From: JABHGY01 sp964525185
Lineage (GTDB): Bacteria; Fidelibacterota; Marinisomatia; Marinisomatales; UBA1611
Assembly (NCBI GenBank): GCA_964525185.1
Contig: CAZGFQ010000041.1
Coordinates: 1 to 16,949, forward strand
DNA: 16,949 bases
Direction of reading: 5' to 3'
Shown here: positions 1 through 9,460 of the stretch, one piece after another
How positions within the stretch are numbered: position 1 is the first letter of the stretch
Layout: every line of letters starts with the position of its first letter
Notes under the pieces: model-generated
The model's database searches: none
What the model was told of the DNA's origin: nothing
Seen by the model: only the letters and a program-made list of their open reading frames with translations
Position numbers and translations under genes: made by a program

Positions 1-53
1 CCGTTGCAAAAGTTTACCCGCCATTTTCTGGGAAGGGGGACAACACACAACGG
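1..53. repeat. Imperfect inverted repeat at left edge
   Basis: CCGTTG at 1-6 is matched by CAACGG at 48-53. Inside it, GTT (12-14) can pair with AAC (42-44), and the C-run at 17-22 with the G-run at 35-39, leaving one bulged G at 20. The result is a two-block stem with internal loops. It may extend to the left of the window. Its function is unknown. It superficially resembles an integron attC fold, but GTT lies on the 5' arm and AAC on the 3' arm, the reverse of the attC consensus, so I do not call it one. Confidence 0.35.
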
Positions 54-77
54 GGCTGATACAATACCAAACAGAAA

Positions 78-106
78 AGCCTGCCTGCCGAAGTAGCACG
101 TAGGCT
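78..106 (+). other. Leader hairpin upstream of the short ORF
   Basis: AGCCTGC (78-84) pairs with GTAGGCT (100-106), including one G-U pair, around a 15-nt loop. It lies about 60 bases before the ATG at 170. A small palindrome, GATTA-gagt-TAATC (121-134), follows it. I recognise no known riboswitch. It could be a 5' leader structure or the end of an upstream transcript. Confidence 0.3.
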
Positions 107-169
107 GGGAAAGATATTGTGATTAGAGTTAATCATAATTGTCTTTCTTAAAAAGTAAAGGAAAGTACA

Positions 170-358
170 ATGAAAAATAAATTTACTAATATGCTTCTCT
201 TACTTACAGTGCTATACGTTGGCCTTATAGATATCGGTTGTACATATAATATTAACCATCAGGTTCAATTATTTGAAAATCCGTATGATAGCATTGGCAA
301 TGAGCATAATAAATTGCTCCAAGAAATGTTTGATAATAACGAAGTGGACCTAGTATAA
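170..358 (+). CDS. Short secreted/lipoprotein-like ORF, probably a truncated gene
   Basis: This encodes 62 aa. It starts at an ATG preceded by a purine-rich AAAGGAAAG, which is a plausible ribosome binding site. Residues 4-24 form a typical export signal (basic MKNK start, then a Leu/Val-rich core) ending in IGC. Cys24 could be lipidated, but the Asp at -3 makes a poor lipobox. The mature part contains NPYDSIGNEHNKLL. From memory this resembles a motif (NPYDxxGxxHNxxL) near the N-terminus of longer uncharacterised exported proteins of Bacteroidetes-like organisms. If so, this is only the 5' end of such a gene, cut short by the TAA at 356. The next 120 bases carry no continuation that I can read. 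Function is unknown. It converges on the giant gene that ends at 476. A genuine small lipoprotein is the alternative. Confidence 0.4.
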   Translation: MKNKFTNMLLLLTVLYVGLIDIGCTYNINHQVQLFENPYDSIGNEHNKLLQEMFDNNEVDLV

Positions 359-475
359 AAAAATGTACATGGAGTTAAGCAACTTTTTAATTTAGAAAAG
401 TTAAAAGGAAGTAAAATGGATAATAATTTTATCACTTATATTGCTTACAACTTGGTTAGTTTGAAATCTAAACCT

Positions 476-3400
476 TTACTTCAATAGCAGCATTTTTTGT
501 GAAAAGGTGCGGTGCCCCACATTGAGTCTTAAAAAGTAAATGCCTGTTCCTACTGATTCATGGTTGGTATTTTTCCCGTCCCATTTTATTTCATGAAATC
601 CAGCATCTATTTCACCCAAATGGCGATGGTATATTTCTCGACCCAGAATATCATAAATTTTCATGTCTAATACTGCATTTTCAGGAATATCAATTTTAAG
701 TCGTGTTTCCGCATTAAACGGATTTGGGAAATTTGGATGAACTGCAAATTGTTCCGGTAAAACATCTAAAACTAAATCTGTAAATCCGGAAGATAATGCC
801 TGCCCTTCCCTATTAAAGAATTGATAAAAAACAGATGTTTGAAAAATATCTTTTTCATTCTCTTTTAAAGAAAAGACAATTTTATCTGTGGATGATTTTT
901 GTAAATGAGAAAAAGCGGTGGATTGAATCCCTTTGGAAGAATCATAATGGGTTAATACCATATGATGTGAAAAATCGTTTACATTTTTGATGGATAATTG
1001 GTTCAATGATGGATCGGAAAAAGTAATTTGTCCTGTTGTAGTTCCTTCCGGAAGTTGGATGGATAATGAATGGACTCTTGCTACCGCTTCCAGCGGTTCC
1101 CCCATCGTCATGATGGCGCCTGGAATGGGCTCATAATCCTGATAATACCAATTCCACATTTGTCCAAAGGCAGCCAAATCTCTCAAATTCACTTCTCCAT
1201 CTGGACTTGGAATAACATAAGGCGGTGTCGCATCAAACGGTGCTAAATCCACATCGGGCCATGCTGCATTAAAAGCAATCACATCTTGCACATCAATGGC
1301 AAAATCGTGATTTAAATCTCCCCATAATTCACTGAAAAATTGCAATGTATCAGAAACAGTTAACAAATTATACGCCATGGCAGAATCCACAACTACCGTA
1401 ACTGTATCAAAACTTGGAAGTACATCTTCTAACGCAATTACAATGGCTGAATCTGTTTGAATTAATGAATAATTCACATCTCCCAATTGACTCGATGCAA
1501 CTGAAATATCAAAGTCCCATAACAATTTATTGAATTGAATATTTAATGTATCCACTGATAATACAGACACTACTTGGCTTGAATCCACTTCAGGTAATAT
1601 TTGAGTTACCATTGGAAAAACATCATCAAAATAGATTCCATCCGTTTCTACCGTTTCAGATGTATTCCCAGCAGAATCAATCGCCTTTAAAAAAGTTGTG
1701 TATAAAATATCCCTTTCTAAACTTAACCCGGTAATGGTATCTGTTTCAGCAAATCCAATGTTGGTAAAAGGCAAAATGTTTGTTTGTTCTCCATCCATTC
1801 CGATGGCTAATTGGAAATATTCCAATCCTACATTATCAGAAAAATTTCCCCATCGATAACTGAGCTGAGATGAATCTGGTGTATAATCCACATCCATAAT
1901 CCAATTCCCATCAACAATAAATCCAGTGTCTGGAATTTGTATATCAATATAAATTCCATTCCCCCAAATGGTATCCGAATAATTCCCAGCGGAATCTTGA
2001 GCAAATGCACATCCAAAATATCGTGTATCATTGGTTAGGTTTAATTGATCCCAACCGCCATAATTAAATGTATTTCCATTTGTCCATCCTTGAACATCTG
2101 TCATATTTGAATCTGTACCTAATGCATAATAAGAGTCTTGTATTCCCGACAATGCGTCGGATTGATCCCAGTAAAGTGTTAATGAATCACCTTCATTATA
2201 ATAGGTAATATCTTCCCCACCTCGACCTTCTAGTACGTTTAATACTTGGGGCGAAGTTCGATCAATTTTAACGATTGATCCGTCTGTTGTTTCAGACATA
2301 TCACTCCCACTATTCCCAGCTGTATCCATGAATGTTATAAAAAAGGAAACTACGCCGTCAGAGTCCATTTCCGAAACGATATGTTCCCCAACCCATATGG
2401 TTGCGTTGTTCGATTGGGTGGTATTAATGGTATCGTTTAAAATAAGTGTGATGGGTTCATTAAGCCCTTCACTAGCCGTATAAGAAAGTGTAAATGTATT
2501 GCCTATCGTCGCCCAATTTGGACTGAGTTCATTATTAGATGTTACCGTTATTTCTGATAGCTCCGGGATTGTTTCATCTATATGATAAACCGTATTGTAA
2601 GTATTTCCAATGGTTTCATTTCCTGCTTTATCCTGGAGTATGGCGGTGAATTCTGCATCCGCATCATCAATAAAACCGTCAGTAGATGAAAATGTATCCC
2701 GTGAAATAGATACCTGTATTACGCCCAATGATTCGATCGTTATGGATGAACCGATATTTAAAAAATCGCCCCCGTCGAATCGCACTTGGGGTTGGACTGT
2801 GCCATCAATTAATGTTTCATCATCTTCAGAAATTGGAATATCCAAAACCATTTCCAAATTGGTAGAATTCCAATAACCGGATAGAACAGTTCCACCTGTT
2901 GAATAAACTGAATCTAAACTAAAAGCCGTGGGAGCTGTCATATCAAAAAAAACGTAACTGCCATCCGTGGTGGAATCCACTTGAATCCCTTCATTCCCTA
3001 CCCTATCTATCATATCAATAGTAAATGGAATATATCCTTCTGTTTCTGTCCCTTGAATGGTATAAGTGGATGTTAAGGTCCAATCTACTGATGATTGAGA
3101 ATCGGGATTATTTTCAGCAATTTGAATTGTTGTTGTTCTCAAAGATTCTGCTGAAACGGCGATGAGTGTTATTTCATCCCCTATTCCCGCTAATGATGCG
3201 TCCGTAGGATGATTTGAAGAAAGAGATACACTATTTATAACGGGTGGCGTTCCATCAAATCGAACCATAGACCCGTCAGATGTAGAACCAATATCTTCTG
3301 GCGCATTCCCCGCAGAATCAACACACGCAATTAAAAATGATACCCATCCATCTGTATCCGATTCTGAAAAAGTATAACTCGCATCATAATCTAGTCCACT

Positions 3401-6400
3401 GGAATTAACTGTTTGATCTTGGCTAGCAATTTGAGTTGTAACGGTTCGAAGCCCTTCATTGAGTGAAAATTGCAATGTAACAACACTTCCCAATGCGGCC
3501 AAAGAATCACCATAAACATTATCCGATGTAAGAGTTACAGGAGAAACTACGGGAGCAGTTTTATCAAATTGAACTTCTGTATTATTTGTGGAAGCATTGT
3601 AATCCGGTCCGGATTGTCCAGCCAAATCCGTATAAGTGATGGAAAAAGCAATAACGCCTTCCGGATCTGATTCTTGCATCACATACGTTCCATTATATAG
3701 AAGTCCAGATGGATTCTCTGTACTTGAGATGGTTCCAACTGTGGTTAATTCTATATTGGCTAAAATTTCTGTCCCTGAAAATGTAACTGTAATGGTATCC
3801 CCGACCTTCGCCCAAGATGAATCTGCGTTGGATGAAATGATGGATATATCCACCAAGTCCGGCGGCCCAACATCATGACTCACAAAACTACCATCAGTTG
3901 TTGATAATACAGAATCAGCCACATTGCCGGCTCTATCATTAAAAGTGATTGAAAAATCAAGAGGTCCAGAAGGTTCTGTCCCCAAAACGGTATATTCTCC
4001 TGAATAAATTCCAGCATTTTCTGTAACAGCTACATTTGTTTCAGCCACTGTAAGACTCACAGACGTAATAGGTTCATTCGGTTCAAAAATCATAGTAGCA
4101 ATATCACCGCCCACGGCGATGGATTCATTCATAGCATTATTCGATGCGAAATGGACTGAGGATAAAAATGGTTTTGTGCGATCAAATATTACATCCGAAC
4201 CATCCGTGGTAGATGATAATGTATCACTAATATTCCCCGCCCAATCTGTGCCTAAAATTCCAAATGGGACACTGCCTTCCAGATCTGTTTCTACCATCGC
4301 CCAGATTGCAGTAAACGCATTTCCGCCACCATCCGCCATAGTTGCAATACTATCAGCAATGGTTCCACTTCTGTCCATCAAAGATTCACTCGATGTAAAA
4401 GAAACAGTGACTGTATCACCCACTTTTGCCCAAGTCGGGTCTGCATTCGTAGATAAAATGGTTACAGGATTAAAAGTAGGAATGGTTCGGTCAAAAATGA
4501 CTTGTGTTGCATCACTTGTTTCAATCACATCTTCTCCGGGATTTCCATCCTGCCCGGTGTAGATTATCGTAAATGAAACCACCCCTTCCGGCTCATTCTC
4601 TGTCATGGTATAATCGGCTTGAAATTGATTTCCGCCTAAATCGGTTACCGTTGCACCTTGACCTGCAATGGTTACATCCGGAGTTTCTAATGGTTCACTT
4701 GCCAAAAATGTAATTGTAATTATATCCCCAATTTTCGCTAACGAAGTAGAATCATTATTTGATACGATTGATACTGGATCAAGTGCGGGCGGCGTTCCAT
4801 CAATCACCAAATAAGATTCACTTACATTCCCTTCTGTTTCATTTCCGGGAATGTCATAAATCACTGCTTTAAAAAAGAGTGTATCATCTTCTGCGAAACC
4901 AGTCAATGCTTCAACCGAATCTTCAATAAGGGACATGGTTTTAATATTTCCCACTTCTTCTGATTCTATAAAAACATATTCTCCAATAGATTCAAATGGA
5001 TTATTTCCAACCTTCCCCCACATTTGAACTCGACCACTATCCAAGGTTGAATCGGAATCAATTGGCACAAGTATGTCAACTCCTGTATTGGTGGAATTCC
5101 AAATTCCATCACTGACATTTCCTCCTGTGGCTGTCATATTTCCAACGGTAAAGCCAGCCGGTGTTGTCATATCAAAAATGATATAGGAGTTATCTGTGGA
5201 TGTAACAACCGTATCGCCTTGGTTTCCTGCAGAATCAGAAAAAACAACTTCATAAGAAACAATCCCTTCCGTATCTGTATTCGAATACGTATATCCCAAT
5301 TCAAATTCATGGGCATTATACCACGTATCCGTTGATGTATTTTCATTAAATGCACAAACCAGCGTTAATAAATCTTCACTAGAGTTGGCATAAATACGGC
5401 CATAATCTCCATCTTTGGCCCAATAAATATTCCAAGGATTATTTGTCTGCAATTGAACTTGGATTAATACAGGTTTAGTTCGATCAAAGACCACTTCACT
5501 TCCATCTGTTGCATCTGCAAAACCATCAGCAGGATTCCCGCGTGCATCTACTAATTCATTCACAGTAAATGCAATAATACCTTCATCATCTGTTTCCAAC
5601 ATTGTATATGTGGCTGACCAATTGAATGATCCCAAATCAGCAATAGTTGCGTCGCCACTTGCAATGGTTGCTGAAGGAGATTCTATTATTTCACTGGTTT
5701 GAAATGTAAGTGTAATTTCATCATCCACCTTAGCTTTGGTTGAATCTGCATTATTGGATTCAATATGAGAACTCATAACGGAAGGTGCTGTTTCATCAAT
5801 CACTAATGTATTTTCGCTTAATGTACCTTCTGTTTCATTCCCAGGTCGATCCGTCATAAATGCTTTCACAAATATTGTATCTTCTTCTGCATATCCTGTG
5901 ATGGCTTCTACTTGTGCTTCTGAAAGTGAGATGGTTTTATTCGTCCCAAAATCATTCGACGTAATGGGTACGGCATCTCCAAATAATTCATATGCATTCG
6001 CGCCAACCTTTGCCCATAACTGAATGGAACCATTTTTTAATGTTGTATCATTTGCCGCAACGGGAACTTGAACATCTAAACCCGTATTTGTTGAATTCCA
6101 GGCGTCTGTAACGCTATTTCCACCTGTCGAAACGACTGTACCTACGGTGAATGCTTCCGGAGGATCTGGATCAAAAACCACATAACTCCCGTCTGTAGTT
6201 TCAATTGTTTCAACACCGCTATTCCCCGCACAATCATTGTATTGAATACTGATATCCATCGGACCCACAGGATCATCCGCCGCCATTTCTTTATTTCCAT
6301 AAACAATCGTGGTATCATTTGTAAATGTTTGACCGTATTTATTTCCTAAATATTTATATGTTTTTGTTAATTCCGATTCAGTTAATTCTCTATCATATAA

Positions 6401-9400
6401 TAATACTTCAGCTATATAAGAATCATTATATTGGAAATTCAAGCGGTTGCGGTTAATCTTATATTTATCAAATTGTCTACCATTTGTATTATTTGCCCAA
6501 TTTGCCACATTTCCATCAACAATAGTGGATGTTCCAGACGCATTTGCAATGATGCCGTATAGTTTTAAATCATTATCCCATGGTTCAAAGTTGATTTCTC
6601 CCTCACTTAAAAATTTAAAATGCCCATCATTAGTTTTATACGTTATTTGGAAATAATTGTTATTATTATTATCGCCATTTGAGAAAAAGGAATCAAAATT
6701 TTCAGGTGTATTATTCTGTTGAAATACAATAAATAAGGAAAATTCTGTTGCATTCCATTTGTTGCCACCTAAATCATGCACCAACATATCTTCTTCTGCT
6801 TTATTAAATTGGAGTGCCGCTTGACCATTATAATGGTTTTCAACAAGGGATGGAGTCCCTTGTCCTGCTTCTTCAATAACATCTGCACCATTCCCGGACT
6901 TATCCGCCCATAATGGTACATTACCATCTACAATATTATCTTCATATAATCCTTCAGAAATTCCATCGCCATCCACATCGTTGGCGTCTAACCAAAGTTT
7001 TAAATTATCTGTAATGATTTCACCACCTACACATTCGCTGGCACCATTATAAGCTACATTGGATGTATCAAAAAGGGTAAGGGCAGAAGCTGCTAAAGTA
7101 ACGGTTGTTTCATATAAAATTTCATTCCCGCTAAAATTTAATTTTACACTGTCGCCAACTTTTGCCCATTGTGTATCCGCATTATTGGATATGATGGTTA
7201 CAGGGGACACTTCTGGTGCTGTACGATCCAATATAACTGACGTTCCATTGGTTGTGCCACTATGAGTCCCCGGATTTCCTAAATAGTCTGTAGTTGTAAT
7301 GTCAAAATCTATACTTCCTTCAGGTTCTGATCCATCGATTGTATAAGTTGCTGAAAATTGTTCTGCGCCTAAATCTGTTTCTGATGCATTATCATTTCCT
7401 TCGACAGTTACATTCGGCGTTTCCACATCTTCATCATATTCCATCGTTATGGTTAAAATATCTCCATCCGTTGCCAAATGAGGGAATGTATTATTTGATG
7501 AAATAGATACGGGATTTGGATTACTTGCAATTAAATCGATGGTTAAGGTTGTTCCACTCGTATCCCCTTCTGAATAATTTCCAGCAACATCAAATAATCG
7601 TGCAGAAAACGACCCAGATCCCCCATGTGCATAACTTGTTACACCGCTGAAATCAACGGCTGATGCTGTAATTGTTTTTGTTCCAGACGTGACATCATCA
7701 ATGACAATTGGGATTTGGGGACCTATCGGTTCAAATCCATTTCCATCAACTTCTGCACGCATTTGAAATAATGATCCAACAATAACCGTATTATCATAAA
7801 TGGGTTCTTGGAAAAAAATGGGTGATTCTCCACTATCCCAAGAAGCTCCACTTACAGTGGCTGTATTATTGTTTGATGTATAATCAGCTGTCGTTCCACC
7901 AGATGTTTCATCTATTTGCCAATATCCCACCAAACCTGTTTCATCGCCATTAAGTGTAATTTCTTTTGATGCTTTTATTTCCGCTGCCGATCGAACAACA
8001 TTCCATAATCGAACATCATCCATATTTCCATCGAAGTATTTAGTTGTTCCATCTTTCGTAAAACTACCTAAAGTCACATTTCCGGGAGCACCTGACCATT
8101 CCACGTTTCCCATAGCATCAGTGGAATCGATGGCTGAACCATTTCTATAAATACGAATTTTAGTCCCATCATAAGTGGCTGCTAAATGAGTCCATTGACC
8201 AACCGGAGTAGACGTTTCAGCCATATTTGCATAATCAATTGTATTGGTCGTTGTTTTTAAATAAAAACGCCAACCTGTGGCAAAAAAGACAAACCCAAAT
8301 CCAGCTTCTGTTCCACCATTATCCGTAGCAAAATTCAAAAATCCTTCATTATCGCTCCAAGAATTTGGTTTAACCCACGTTTCAACGGTTAATGCATCTG
8401 TCACTTGGTATGAAGCTATAGCAGGAATTGTCACTTCATCATTCGATCCATCAAATGACAATGAGTTTCCTTCAATATAATCAAAATTCACAACAGCGGA
8501 ATCTTGTGGGACATTAACTTCAAGTTGAACTTCTGTATTTGTACTTGCCCATGTCCCCGCTTCGACAACGCCACCAGATGTTGTAACACCGCCAACGGTA
8601 AATGATGGAGGATCAGAATTATCAACCACAACACTTGACCCATTTGATGTTTGTTTCACGGTACTGCCATCAACCCCATTCGCATCCGTGAAATCAATCG
8701 TAAATTGGAGTGGCCCATCCGGGTCAGTGGCTTGAACCGTGTAATAAGCAACCCAATTTGTTCCGCCTAAATTATCGACAGTACATGCATTGCCATTTAT
8801 TTGGACATAGGGGTCGCTTGATAAATCTGAATCTGCCGTAAAATTGAGCCAAATATTCGTTCCTTCAACAGCTGTACTTGGATCTTCATTGGCTGATTCA
8901 ATCGTAACACTTGTTAATTGCGGGAGTGTAATAATTTTCACATTATCAATAATCCAGGAATCAATCCAATATGAGTCTGTCCCGTAAGCAGTCCATTTTA
9001 ATTTTAAATCACTCCCAGATTCAATATCTGCCGTGAATGATTCAGTTCTTCTTTCAATGGATACAAAACCCGCATCGGGACCAATTTCATAATTAAGGAC
9101 TGGAACCCAACCATTTCCTCCATCATAGCTGATTGTCATTCCATTTGTATGATCTGACGCACCCCAAAAATCCAATGCAAAATCAAATTCAATTAAAACA
9201 CCTGCATTATCTCCTACATCAATATCTGGCGTTTGAACATCATTGGAATAATCATATATACGCGGTGACCATGTAAATGATAATGCGGGGGGAGTTGTAT
9301 TTCCATCATACCCAGTTTGGACTCTCCAATTATTGGCATTATCTGTTGTCCATCCCGTGGGTAATACACCATTTGCATCAAAAGATTCTGTAAAAAGGAC

Positions 9401-9460
9401 TTCCCCTTTTAATGGAAGACATGATGAAAGGATGATTAGAATTGTAAGCCAATGTTTCAT
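476..9460 (-). CDS. Giant secreted multidomain Ig/LamG protein with dockerin and type IX sorting domain
   Basis: I choose the ATG at 9460 (2994 aa). It overlaps the upstream stop as ATGA, and the signal peptide (MKHWLTILIILSSCLPLKG) begins there. An in-frame TTG at 9478 would only add six residues in front. LSSC (Cys14) also fits a lipobox. Approximate domains: jelly-roll/MAM-like 20-180; about 12 Ig-like repeats of ~100 aa (type A, hallmark SNNAD..WAKVGD and ending FDRTxP) and 4 of ~125 aa (type B, FTVG..STGG..WNSTN) across 181-2400; LamG-like lectin domains nested in repeats at 331-552 and 812-1042; two Fn3-like domains 2401-2614; a Big_5-like domain 2615-2710; dockerin 2712-2771; type IX-type C-terminal domain 2904-2994 (PNFPNPFN, IYDILGREI, GIYFLRL, KMLLLK). 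There is a poly-Asn run, encoded by an ATT microsatellite, near 6657-6675. No catalytic domain is recognised. The likely role is a surface adhesin or carbohydrate-binding scaffold exported by a Por-like system. It is last in its operon, directly after a cohesin lipoprotein. The exact ligand is unknown. Confidence 0.9.
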   Translation of the reverse strand: MKHWLTILIILSSCLPLKGEVLFTESFDANGVLPTGWTTDNANNWRVQTGYDGNTTPPALSFTWSPRIYDYSNDVQTPDIDVGDNAGVLIEFDFALDFWGASDHTNGMTISYDGGNGWVPVLNYEIGPDAGFVSIERRTESFTADIESGSDLKLKWTAYGTDSYWIDSWIIDNVKIITLPQLTSVTIESANEDPSTAVEGTNIWLNFTADSDLSSDPYVQINGNACTVDNLGGTNWVAYYTVQATDPDGPLQFTIDFTDANGVDGSTVKQTSNGSSVVVDNSDPPSFTVGGVTTSGGVVEAGTWASTNTEVQLEVNVPQDSAVVNFDYIEGNSLSFDGSNDEVTIPAIASYQVTDALTVETWVKPNSWSDNEGFLNFATDNGGTEAGFGFVFFATGWRFYLKTTTNTIDYANMAETSTPVGQWTHLAATYDGTKIRIYRNGSAIDSTDAMGNVEWSGAPGNVTLGSFTKDGTTKYFDGNMDDVRLWNVVRSAAEIKASKEITLNGDETGLVGYWQIDETSGGTTADYTSNNNTATVSGASWDSGESPIFFQEPIYDNTVIVGSLFQMRAEVDGNGFEPIGPQIPIVIDDVTSGTKTITASAVDFSGVTSYAHGGSGSFSARLFDVAGNYSEGDTSGTTLTIDLIASNPNPVSISSNNTFPHLATDGDILTITMEYDEDVETPNVTVEGNDNASETDLGAEQFSATYTIDGSEPEGSIDFDITTTDYLGNPGTHSGTTNGTSVILDRTAPEVSPVTIISNNADTQWAKVGDSVKLNFSGNEILYETTVTLAASALTLFDTSNVAYNGASECVGGEIITDNLKLWLDANDVDGDGISEGLYEDNIVDGNVPLWADKSGNGADVIEEAGQGTPSLVENHYNGQAALQFNKAEEDMLVHDLGGNKWNATEFSLFIVFQQNNTPENFDSFFSNGDNNNNNYFQITYKTNDGHFKFLSEGEINFEPWDNDLKLYGIIANASGTSTIVDGNVANWANNTNGRQFDKYKINRNRLNFQYNDSYIAEVLLYDRELTESELTKTYKYLGNKYGQTFTNDTTIVYGNKEMAADDPVGPMDISIQYNDCAGNSGVETIETTDGSYVVFDPDPPEAFTVGTVVSTGGNSVTDAWNSTNTGLDVQVPVAANDTTLKNGSIQLWAKVGANAYELFGDAVPITSNDFGTNKTISLSEAQVEAITGYAEEDTIFVKAFMTDRPGNETEGTLSENTLVIDETAPSVMSSHIESNNADSTKAKVDDEITLTFQTSEIIESPSATIASGDATIADLGSFNWSATYTMLETDDEGIIAFTVNELVDARGNPADGFADATDGSEVVFDRTKPVLIQVQLQTNNPWNIYWAKDGDYGRIYANSSEDLLTLVCAFNENTSTDTWYNAHEFELGYTYSNTDTEGIVSYEVVFSDSAGNQGDTVVTSTDNSYIIFDMTTPAGFTVGNMTATGGNVSDGIWNSTNTGVDILVPIDSDSTLDSGRVQMWGKVGNNPFESIGEYVFIESEEVGNIKTMSLIEDSVEALTGFAEDDTLFFKAVIYDIPGNETEGNVSESYLVIDGTPPALDPVSIVSNNDSTSLAKIGDIITITFLASEPLETPDVTIAGQGATVTDLGGNQFQADYTMTENEPEGVVSFTIIYTGQDGNPGEDVIETSDATQVIFDRTIPTFNPVTILSTNADPTWAKVGDTVTVSFTSSESLMDRSGTIADSIATMADGGGNAFTAIWAMVETDLEGSVPFGILGTDWAGNISDTLSSTTDGSDVIFDRTKPFLSSVHFASNNAMNESIAVGGDIATMIFEPNEPITSVSLTVAETNVAVTENAGIYSGEYTVLGTEPSGPLDFSITFNDRAGNVADSVLSTTDGSFVSHDVGPPDLVDISIISSNADSSWAKVGDTITVTFSGTEILANIELTTVGTISSTENPSGLLYNGTYVMQESDPEGVIAFSITYTDLAGQSGPDYNASTNNTEVQFDKTAPVVSPVTLTSDNVYGDSLAALGSVVTLQFSLNEGLRTVTTQIASQDQTVNSSGLDYDASYTFSESDTDGWVSFLIACVDSAGNAPEDIGSTSDGSMVRFDGTPPVINSVSLSSNHPTDASLAGIGDEITLIAVSAESLRTTTIQIAENNPDSQSSVDWTLTSTYTIQGTETEGYIPFTIDMIDRVGNEGIQVDSTTDGSYVFFDMTAPTAFSLDSVYSTGGTVLSGYWNSTNLEMVLDIPISEDDETLIDGTVQPQVRFDGGDFLNIGSSITIESLGVIQVSISRDTFSSTDGFIDDADAEFTAILQDKAGNETIGNTYNTVYHIDETIPELSEITVTSNNELSPNWATIGNTFTLSYTASEGLNEPITLILNDTINTTQSNNATIWVGEHIVSEMDSDGVVSFFITFMDTAGNSGSDMSETTDGSIVKIDRTSPQVLNVLEGRGGEDITYYNEGDSLTLYWDQSDALSGIQDSYYALGTDSNMTDVQGWTNGNTFNYGGWDQLNLTNDTRYFGCAFAQDSAGNYSDTIWGNGIYIDIQIPDTGFIVDGNWIMDVDYTPDSSQLSYRWGNFSDNVGLEYFQLAIGMDGEQTNILPFTNIGFAETDTITGLSLERDILYTTFLKAIDSAGNTSETVETDGIYFDDVFPMVTQILPEVDSSQVVSVLSVDTLNIQFNKLLWDFDISVASSQLGDVNYSLIQTDSAIVIALEDVLPSFDTVTVVVDSAMAYNLLTVSDTLQFFSELWGDLNHDFAIDVQDVIAFNAAWPDVDLAPFDATPPYVIPSPDGEVNLRDLAAFGQMWNWYYQDYEPIPGAIMTMGEPLEAVARVHSLSIQLPEGTTTGQITFSDPSLNQLSIKNVNDFSHHMVLTHYDSSKGIQSTAFSHLQKSSTDKIVFSLKENEKDIFQTSVFYQFFNREGQALSSGFTDLVLDVLPEQFAVHPNFPNPFNAETRLKIDIPENAVLDMKIYDILGREIYHRHLGEIDAGFHEIKWDGKNTNHESVGTGIYFLRLNVGHRTFSQKMLLLK
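2261..8920 (-). repeat. Coding repeat array (Ig-like A and B units) inside the giant gene
   Basis: The array encodes roughly 12 type A units (~100 codons) and 4 type B units (~125 codons). Reading along the protein, the order is A B A, A B A, A B A, then four A, then A B A. The type A units directly before each B end in a variant linker (DNSDPP, FDPDPP, FDMTTP, FDMTAP) rather than FDRTxP, which suggests A-B-A was duplicated as a block. The units are diverged at DNA level, with short recurrent stretches over the WAKVGD codons. Two LamG-like inserts interrupt the first B and the third A unit. Confidence 0.8.

Noticed and set aside
1..53. Integron attC site
   Set aside because: The folded shape is suggestive, but the GTT and AAC triplets are on the wrong arms for the RYYYAAC…GTTRRRY consensus, and no integrase is present in the window.
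60..120. Cyclic-di-GMP (GEMM-I) riboswitch, prompted by GTAGGCTGGG
   Set aside because: The conserved GGACGCAAAGC core and tetraloop-receptor elements are absent.
416..487. 23-codon ORF with a good purine-rich leader
   Set aside because: It is too short to call, overlaps the end of the giant gene on the other strand, and has no recognisable feature. It is kept only as part of the left-edge observation.
4119..4562. 147-codon + strand open frame, and similar ones at 3636-3878, 2610-2876 and 7059-7265
   Set aside because: They are antisense to the giant gene. Several share a motif like SPTFAQ.SA, which is simply the reverse of the WAKVGD repeat codons, so they are shadows of the repeats.
2261..8920. 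CRISPR array or DNA tandem repeats
   Set aside because: The periodicity is at protein level (about 300-375 bp, diverged) and the whole stretch is one open frame. There are no short identical repeats with spacers.
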